Shown piece by piece: positions 41,990 through 46,886 of a DNA stretch of 46,886 nucleotides (positions are counted from its first letter, which is position 1; each line of letters starts with the position of its first letter). The DNA comes from an uncultured Lachnospiraceae bacterium (GTDB taxonomy: Bacteria > Bacillota > Clostridia > Lachnospirales > Lachnospiraceae), in contig UQAW01000023.1 in NCBI GenBank assembly GCA_900539175.1, forward strand, positions 1 to 46,886, given 5' to 3'. A program made the position numbers and the translations under genes. The notes beneath the pieces were generated by a model, which was given only the letters and a program-made list of their open reading frames with translations, was not told the origin of the DNA and did no database searches.

Positions 41990-43693
41990 TTACAGCCGAA
42001 TCCCGCGATAACGATTAAAGCATGCAAAAATCTCCTGCTTTCTCGGCAAGGCAAGTCCTGTCGGCAGATAGCTGCTCTCACAAATCTCCGCTAATCCTCT
42101 TTCTTCCATAAGCTTCATCATTGAATCAATCACCTGCTGCAGACTTTTCTTCCCGTCAAACAGGTGAAGCTCCGCATATTTCAGCAGATATCCAAGAGTT
42201 GTCAATTGTTCCACATCCGCCAACTGTTCCACATAACGCAAATCTACCATATCACGGTTAATCGAAATGGCGTCTTTTCCCATCGTCTTAATCTTAATTC
42301 TGTCATTGTTTCGAAGAGAAGTATTTGCTCTTGCACAACGCCCAAAAGACGGCAGTGCGCACGCAGGGGCAGGCTCTGTGAGTATTGGAAAATTACGGGC
42401 TTCCTGCTTCGCAAATTCTGTAATGTCCTTTGGCACATAGCGATCCATCTGCAAGATGCAATCCGCCTTATGAAAATAAGAGCCGGAACTTCCCGCAACA
42501 ATAATGGAAGAGATTCCAAATTCCCGGTAGATTTCTTCCACACGATCGATAAATGGGGTGATTGGTTCCACATCCCGATGAACAACGCGCTGCATCAACT
42601 CATCACGAATCATAAAATTCGTTGCGCTGGTATCTTCATCAATCAGGAACAGCTTTGCACCGGCTTCCATACTTTCCACCACGTTCGCCGCCTGGGACGT
42701 ACTGCCGCTGGCATCTTCGGTACAGAAAGATTTCGTGTCCTTTCCGTTCGGCAGACCATTGATAAACATGGAGATATCCACATGTTTGATGCTCCTGCCA
42801 TCCTCCGCACGAATCTTCATGGCAGAATCATCTGTAATCACATACTCCCTGCCATCACCGGCAATATGATTATAGACACCCAATTCCAAAGCTTTCAGCA
42901 ATGTGGACTTTCCGTGATAACCGCCGCCTACAATCAAAGTAATGCCTTTTTTGATTCCCATTCCTTTCAGCGCTCCATGATTGGGAAGCTGCAGTTTCAC
43001 TTCCATCGATTCCGGCGAGACAAATCTGACCGCACCGCGCATAGGTCTTTGTGAAATACCGGACTCTCTCGGCAGAATCGCTCCATTTGCCACAAATGCC
43101 GCTAAGCCCATATTCGGCAGCGCTTCTCTGATATACTGCTGATCTTCTGCAAGTTCAGCTATCTGTTGAAGTTTTTTACTGTCCAGAGATTGATAATATA
43201 AAGATTTCCTGACACAAATCGGCAGAAAATCAAAGAAAATCTTCATTAACTCTCTGGCATTGATGGTTCTCCCATTTGCCGGAAATCCGATCTCCATCCG
43301 CAGAATCAGATCTCCGCTCGCTTCATCCATCTGACATGCACTGCGCTCTAAGATCTCCTGAGAGCATCTGCTGACTGACAAAAGACCGCTCTTTCCCGAT
43401 CCCTTTGCCTTAAATGCAAATTCCTCCACCTGTCTGGAAAACTGCCGGAGCAGATAATCCTGAAGCGCAACTCTCTTATGTTTTACATCAAATAAATGCT
43501 TCGGAAATCCTGCCTGCCGTCCCTTCACCCGGATACTTACCTTGGAAGGTGCTGCAAAGGGATCTCCCTGCACATGATCGATCCCTAACAGGTACCCCTC
43601 AAACTGATAGACACCCCTGGTATCTTTATAAGCAGGATATCCTTTATGGTCAATCCGATTCAATAACTCTCTCAATTCCACCGCTGACTTCAT
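41990..43693 (-). CDS. Predicted ABC-class ATPase (COG3044 / PF09818)
   Basis: 567 aa soluble protein. Walker A is GGGYHGKST (256-264) and the Walker B-like LFLIDEDTSATNF lies near 350, a pattern particular to this family of ABC-type ATPases without membrane partner. The C-terminal part has the repeated TTLGYLLKYAELHLF block. Function not known; relatives are widespread in Firmicutes and Bacteroidetes. It follows a CarD-like gene by 47 bases in the same direction. Confidence 0.85.
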   Translation of the reverse strand: MKSAVELRELLNRIDHKGYPAYKDTRGVYQFEGYLLGIDHVQGDPFAAPSKVSIRVKGRQAGFPKHLFDVKHKRVALQDYLLRQFSRQVEEFAFKAKGSGKSGLLSVSRCSQEILERSACQMDEASGDLILRMEIGFPANGRTINARELMKIFFDFLPICVRKSLYYQSLDSKKLQQIAELAEDQQYIREALPNMGLAAFVANGAILPRESGISQRPMRGAVRFVSPESMEVKLQLPNHGALKGMGIKKGITLIVGGGYHGKSTLLKALELGVYNHIAGDGREYVITDDSAMKIRAEDGRSIKHVDISMFINGLPNGKDTKSFCTEDASGSTSQAANVVESMEAGAKLFLIDEDTSATNFMIRDELMQRVVHRDVEPITPFIDRVEEIYREFGISSIIVAGSSGSYFHKADCILQMDRYVPKDITEFAKQEARNFPILTEPAPACALPSFGRCARANTSLRNNDRIKIKTMGKDAISINRDMVDLRYVEQLADVEQLTTLGYLLKYAELHLFDGKKSLQQVIDSMMKLMEERGLAEICESSYLPTGLALPRKQEIFACFNRYRGIRL

Positions 43694-43740
43694 ATTTATA
43701 CTTCCTTAATTTTCATTTTTTCGGAACGAATCCAGTATTA

Positions 43741-44286
43741 TTATACCATCTTATCGTTCCTTGTAAAGTCAGCTTTTTCCAATGCTTCTATTCTTTCACA
43801 GACAAACTGTTCCACCTGACTCTTTGGCATGTTCAATGCTATAGCAAGTTCCCCGTAAAGACTGTCTTCCGCCACATGCAGATATCTTTCATCAACTGCG
43901 ATCTCCTTTTTTCCATTTGCCAGACGAGACTGCTTTCTCAGATATAAGGTCTTAATAATTTTGACCCACTCCCGGCAGTCACAAGTCTTAAGCGACTCCT
44001 TCAGAAGTTCTTCTCTTCGTTTTTCATCCTGTATCCAAAACGTCTCAATGTCTTTCATATCATCAATCAGTCTCTCAGCCTCATCTCTGGATAAGACAGA
44101 ACGCATCACTATTTTCTGATTATCAACAGGAGTATACACCACACTTCCGCCAGAATAAACAGGGGACAGCGTGTAATAAATTCTGTCTTTTTTCATTCCG
44201 GAAATCTTCATCGGGCCAATATTCTCAACACGGCATACTCCGTTGTTACCACAAATAATATACTCTCCTACTTCAAACATTTTCAT
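43741..44286 (-). CDS. CarD-family transcription regulator
   Basis: 181 aa. The N-terminal CarD/TRCF RNA-polymerase-interacting domain (about 1-60, FEVGEYIICGNNGVCRVENIG, VVYTPVDN) is followed by a helical C-terminal part (65-175). Such proteins bind the beta subunit of RNA polymerase and adjust promoter opening. Probably cotranscribed with the ATPase gene. Confidence 0.88.
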   Translation of the reverse strand: MKMFEVGEYIICGNNGVCRVENIGPMKISGMKKDRIYYTLSPVYSGGSVVYTPVDNQKIVMRSVLSRDEAERLIDDMKDIETFWIQDEKRREELLKESLKTCDCREWVKIIKTLYLRKQSRLANGKKEIAVDERYLHVAEDSLYGELAIALNMPKSQVEQFVCERIEALEKADFTRNDKMV

Positions 44287-44373
44287 TTCCTCACTTAAAA
44301 ACTCAATCTACGCAACAGTTTCATATCTAAGAATCTGTTAAGAAATCCATTCCTGCAAACACACTCTACCATC

Positions 44374-44415
44374 ATAAAAAGCAAGGGCTGACTAAGATTC
44401 TTTAGCCAGTCCCTA
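44374..44415 (-). terminator. Terminator of the 73-aa protein gene
   Basis: AGGGCTGACTAA (44384-44395) pairs with TTAGCCAGTCCCT (44402-44414) with one bulge and a wobble; followed on the minus strand by TGCTTTTT. Confidence 0.75.
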
Positions 44416-44448
44416 ACCCTGCTGCCACATGCCAAAATCGCCAAAAAC

Positions 44449-44670
44449 TTATCCTTCCATGTAACCATCTACTTTATATGCATTATATTGCTTTCTGATT
44501 TTCACCACAATAGCACCATCCGACTCTGTTTCCTTGCTTTCAATCACATACTTCGTACCTTTTTTCTCGAGTTTTTTGCAGTAAATTTCAAATTCCTGCT
44601 CCGGAGTCACATCGTTCAATGTATCAAATCTCATCGTCTGAAGCAGACATGCACTTGTAATTCTACGCAT
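44449..44670 (-). CDS. Small conserved-type protein of unknown function (73 aa)
   Basis: 73 aa, soluble, with a GTKYVIESKE-type strand and IVVKIRKQYNAYKVDGY at the C-terminus, giving a beta-rich second half. I recall similar short proteins ending in KIKKQYN in Lachnospiraceae but no function. GGGAGG precedes the ATG closely, and its own terminator follows. The 450 bases upstream hold the structured RNA element (copy B), which would be its leader. Confidence 0.7.
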   Translation of the reverse strand: MRRITSACLLQTMRFDTLNDVTPEQEFEIYCKKLEKKGTKYVIESKETESDGAIVVKIRKQYNAYKVDGYMEG

Positions 44671-44720
44671 CCTCTATCCTCCCTTTCTCTGCTCAATATC
44701 ATTTTCCCCATGATACCTAC

Positions 44721-44856
44721 GGATTGCTCCGCATTTCATGCTCCCGCAATCCTGAAAACATTCGAAATCCGCCCTGTTCGGGCTGCTTTCTCATGTTTTA
44801 CGGGTCCCAAAGTCATGCTTTTTCATGCAAGCATGAAACGCATAACCTTTTGACCC
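44721..44856 (-). ncRNA. Structured RNA element, copy B
   Basis: On the minus strand: outer stem GGGUC (44856-44852) with GACCC (44806-44802); hairpin UUUCAUGC-UU-GCAUGAAA (44838-44821); block AUGAGAAAGCAG (44794-44783); hairpin GCCC-GAACA-GGGC (44783-44771); block GGAUUUCGAAU (44770-44760); and a 3' hairpin GGAUUGC...GCAAUCC (44752-44721) with an inner GCAU-GAA-AUGC. All parts but the last are shared with 1-118, with 10 of 12 and 10 of 11 bases kept in the two blocks and a swapped stem. Lies 51 bases before the 73-aa gene; a weak promoter (TTAGAA, 18 bases, TAAAAT) stands just upstream. The rest of 44857-44973 shows nothing else. Confidence 0.6.
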
Positions 44857-44973
44857 TGATATCATTTTATCATTTTCAAAACTTAATTTCTAATATTTCT
44901 TGTTTATATTGTACATTTTTGTCGTTTTACACAAATGCTACCGGAATATATTTTGTGCATTCCGACGAACGCA

Positions 44974-45016
44974 AAAAGGTACGGTGCCCCGCTAAACAGG
45001 GTACACCGTACCTTTT
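44974..45016 (-). terminator. Terminator of the fhs-fchA-folD operon
   Basis: AAAAGGTACGGTG (44974-44986) pairs perfectly with CACCGTACCTTTT (45004-45016), with a further CCC/GGG inside; followed by T on the minus strand. The gap from here to folD (45017-45122) holds no gene. Confidence 0.88.
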
Positions 45017-45122
45017 CATATATGGTGATGTCTGCATCAGCAGACATGTCCGTTTCCTATGAGATTCATACATCCTACATTCGTCCCGAATTTCCTGGAT
45101 GCTGTTGACATGCTTCTAATTC

Positions 45123-45974
45123 TTACAGATACTTTCTCATGGCAGCCTCTACTACATGTCCAACCAGCACAGAGGTCGTAACACTTCCCACACCGCCCGG
45201 AACAGGTGTAATCGCATCCACAACAGGTTCTGCTTTTGCGTAATCCACGTCACCGCAAAGCTTGCCTTCTGCATTTACATTGATTCCCACATCGATAACC
45301 GTCTGCCCTGCACTGAGATAGGTATCATCAATCACACCTGCACGGCCGGCTGCCACAATCACAATGTCAGCTTCTCTGACAACAGACGGCATATCAACCG
45401 TTCTGGTATGGCAGATCGTAACCGTCGCATTCTTTTTGACAAGCATCATCGCTGCAGGTTTACCTACCACAAGACTGCGGCCTACTACCACCGCTTTCTT
45501 TCCGGTACAGTCAATGCCATAATGGTCCAGAATCTCCATACAAGCCTGCGGTGTACAAGGCGGGAATCCAATTTGCTTTCCTGTAAATACACCGGACATG
45601 GAACCATCTGTCATACAGTCCACATCTTTTGCTGGGTCCAGTGCATTCTCAATCAGAGACTGATCCAGATGTTTTGGCAGCGGACGGAATAATAATACTC
45701 CGTGAATACTGTCATCCTTGTTTACCTTATCAATAACTGCCAGAAGCTCTTCCTGAGATACATCGGCAGGAAGCAGAAACTTTTCACATGCAACCCCCAG
45801 TGTCTCGCAACGTTTTGTTGCACCTTTTTCATAAGAAATATCACTTCCGTTTTCTCCCACACGGATAATTCCGAGAGTAGGTGTAACGCCTTTTTCCTGA
45901 AGTGTTGCCACATTCGCTTTAATCTTCTCATTCAGTGCCGCAGTCACTTCTTTCCCCAGTAATTGTTTTGCCAT
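45123..45974 (-). CDS. folD: Methylene-tetrahydrofolate dehydrogenase FolD, cyclohydrolase site altered
   Basis: 283 aa FolD: oxidises methylene-THF to methenyl-THF with NAD(P). The Rossmann part has VVVGRSLVVGKPAAMML and VIDVGIN, and the end has TPVPGGVGSVT. In the substrate site Tyr48 is present, but the catalytic lysine four residues on (Lys56 in E. coli and human) is Ala52 (YEKGATKRCE), and the glutamine of VQLPLP is Phe (LLFRPLP). Those two residues serve the cyclohydrolase step, so this FolD is probably a dehydrogenase only. Start at ATG 45974, with GGAGG ten bases upstream; a longer frame is not supported. Follows fchA by 98 bases. Confidence 0.93.
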   Translation of the reverse strand: MAKQLLGKEVTAALNEKIKANVATLQEKGVTPTLGIIRVGENGSDISYEKGATKRCETLGVACEKFLLPADVSQEELLAVIDKVNKDDSIHGVLLFRPLPKHLDQSLIENALDPAKDVDCMTDGSMSGVFTGKQIGFPPCTPQACMEILDHYGIDCTGKKAVVVGRSLVVGKPAAMMLVKKNATVTICHTRTVDMPSVVREADIVIVAAGRAGVIDDTYLSAGQTVIDVGINVNAEGKLCGDVDYAKAEPVVDAITPVPGGVGSVTTSVLVGHVVEAAMRKYL

Positions 45975-46072
45975 TTTGCTTAATCCTCCGCTTATTTCTA
46001 TCATTGTCTATACTTTCAGCCGCTCCGCTTATCCGCGTAGAACGAATTTTCTTTCCATTTCTTAACAGTTCC

Positions 46073-46702
46073 TTATTTTAATCTTTCCAGAACACTATCG
46101 AAAACTTCATCTGCAATCTTCGTGTATTTCTCCAGCATTGCGTCACATTTTTCATTCAGTTCTGCAGCGTATGCCTTATCCGCCATAGACTTTGTATTAA
46201 TATAAACGTTCAGGCTGGCACCTTTCAATGCTGCTTTACAACATGCCGCACCTACGCCTGCATCACTGATTGCAAGTGCAGATCCCTTGGCGCCGAATTC
46301 TACCAGAAGATCAATTGCCTCACAGCACTTCTCCATAATCTCCATCGGTACGGAACAGGCATCCTTCAGCACAATTTCCATTACACGCGCTTTTTCTGCC
46401 TTCTGCTCTTCCGTCTCTCGCGGCATACCATAAGCTTTGGAAAGCGGTTCAAATACTTCCGCATCCCGCTCAATCAGACGAAGCAGATCTTTTTGAAGCT
46501 GATCTGCTTTTGCCTTCAATTCATACATCTCTGCTTCCACATCCGCATATTTTTTCTTACCTACAGTCAGGCTTCCTACCATATTTCCAAGTGCAGTTCC
46601 CACTGCTCCAACCAAAGCAGAAGCGCCGCCGCCGCCCGGTACCGGTGCTTTTGTTCCCAATACTTCTACAAATTCATTACAAGGTACAGTTGAAAATCCC
46701 AT
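46073..46702 (-). CDS. fchA: Methenyl-THF cyclohydrolase / formiminotransferase-cyclodeaminase-like FchA
   Basis: 209 aa, helical protein of the cyclodeaminase family. The N-terminal PVPGGGGASALVGAVG is the family glycine motif; NVYINTKSM near residue 165 is typical too. In organisms lacking histidine breakdown, members serve as methenyl-THF cyclohydrolase. The neighbouring Fhs and a FolD without the cyclohydrolase lysine support that role: formate to formyl-THF (Fhs), to methenyl-THF (FchA), to methylene-THF (FolD). Preceded by a 7-bp GC-rich hairpin after fhs. Confidence 0.92.
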   Translation of the reverse strand: MGFSTVPCNEFVEVLGTKAPVPGGGGASALVGAVGTALGNMVGSLTVGKKKYADVEAEMYELKAKADQLQKDLLRLIERDAEVFEPLSKAYGMPRETEEQKAEKARVMEIVLKDACSVPMEIMEKCCEAIDLLVEFGAKGSALAISDAGVGAACCKAALKGASLNVYINTKSMADKAYAAELNEKCDAMLEKYTKIADEVFDSVLERLK

Positions 46703-46747
46703 CTTTTATGTCTCCTTCTCCTATGAACATCCTATTACTTTGAAACC

Positions 46748-46773
46748 GGCGGGCGTACCGTATACAGCCCGCC
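46748..46773 (-). promoter_or_regulatory. GC-rich intercistronic hairpin between fhs and fchA
   Basis: GGCGGGC (46748-46754) pairs with GCCCGCC (46767-46773) around a 12-base loop. There is no T-run, so more likely a message-stabilising or processing hairpin than a terminator. Confidence 0.5.
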
Positions 46774-46802
46774 AGTGAAATCGCTTTCCGCGTGTTTGAA
46801 TT

Positions 46803-46886
46803 TTAGAACAGACCGGTAATCTTTCCTGTCTCATCTACATCGATACGTTCTGCCGCCGGACGTTTCGGAAGTCCCGGCATGGTCAT
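46803..46886 (-). CDS. fhs: Formate-tetrahydrofolate ligase, C-terminal end only
   Basis: The last 27 codons of a gene that continues past the window edge: TMPGLPKRPAAERIDVDE followed by GKITGLF and stop, which is the well-kept C-terminus of Fhs. The enzyme joins formate to THF with ATP. First known gene of fhs-fchA-folD in this window. Confidence 0.88.
   Translation of the reverse strand: MTMPGLPKRPAAERIDVDETGKITGLF

Noticed and set aside
1..46886. CRISPR arrays, rRNA and tRNA genes
   Set aside because: No regularly spaced direct repeats, no cas genes and no recognisable rRNA or tRNA sequence were seen on either strand.

Overview
The window looks like a chromosome segment of an anaerobic gut-type Clostridium, most likely Lachnospiraceae. 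This is inferred from gene content: meso-diaminopimelate dehydrogenase, a monomeric-type CO dehydrogenase, HydE, the Fhs/FchA/FolD one-carbon operon, a domain-permuted GH3 beta-glucosidase, SLH repeats and strong AGGAGG ribosome binding sites. No rRNA or tRNA gene or CRISPR array was seen. Nearly all genes lie on the minus strand.

Layout. 1-2705 is a nucleoside salvage operon (pdp-punA-cdd) with a structured RNA element just after cdd. 2802-5041 holds ddh and a radical SAM/SPASM gene. 5109-10990 is a run that reads cooS, a NitT/TauT-type ABC importer (lipoprotein, permease, ATPase), then hydE, starting from a consensus promoter with an operator-like palindrome. 11283-14728 is a biotin operon (bioY-bioB-bioD-bioA) whose promoter overlaps a BirA-like operator. 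14848-21672 carries a LysR regulator divergent from a sodium:alanine symporter, a DUF421 membrane protein, a YibE/F protein and a secreted SLH-anchored metallophosphoesterase.

21877-31830 is an accessory region. It has an IS200-type element with an unusually structured non-coding end, a MATE/kinase pair with a divergent LysR, a potassium channel, an IS66 relic, an MNT-HEPN pair, a decayed IS630 element, and a defence-like operon (VbhA-like antitoxin, Fic, HEPN-like protein, AbiH) in which the last two genes are damaged.

31911-46886 returns to core genes: rpsB-tsf with a structured leader, a HAD phosphatase fused to a CPBP membrane protease, argS, a CBS protein, a LUD-domain protein, a permuted GH3 enzyme, a COG3044-type ATPase, a CarD-like regulator, a small Lachnospiraceae-type protein preceded by a second copy of the structured RNA, and folD-fchA-fhs.

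The points most worth a second look are: (1) two copies of a structured RNA element with a covarying stem (1-118 and 44721-44856); (2) a CO dehydrogenase in which one C-cluster cysteine is aspartate, in a run with an ABC importer and hydE; (3) a FolD lacking the cyclohydrolase lysine next to FchA; (4) the antitoxin-Fic-HEPN-AbiH operon.
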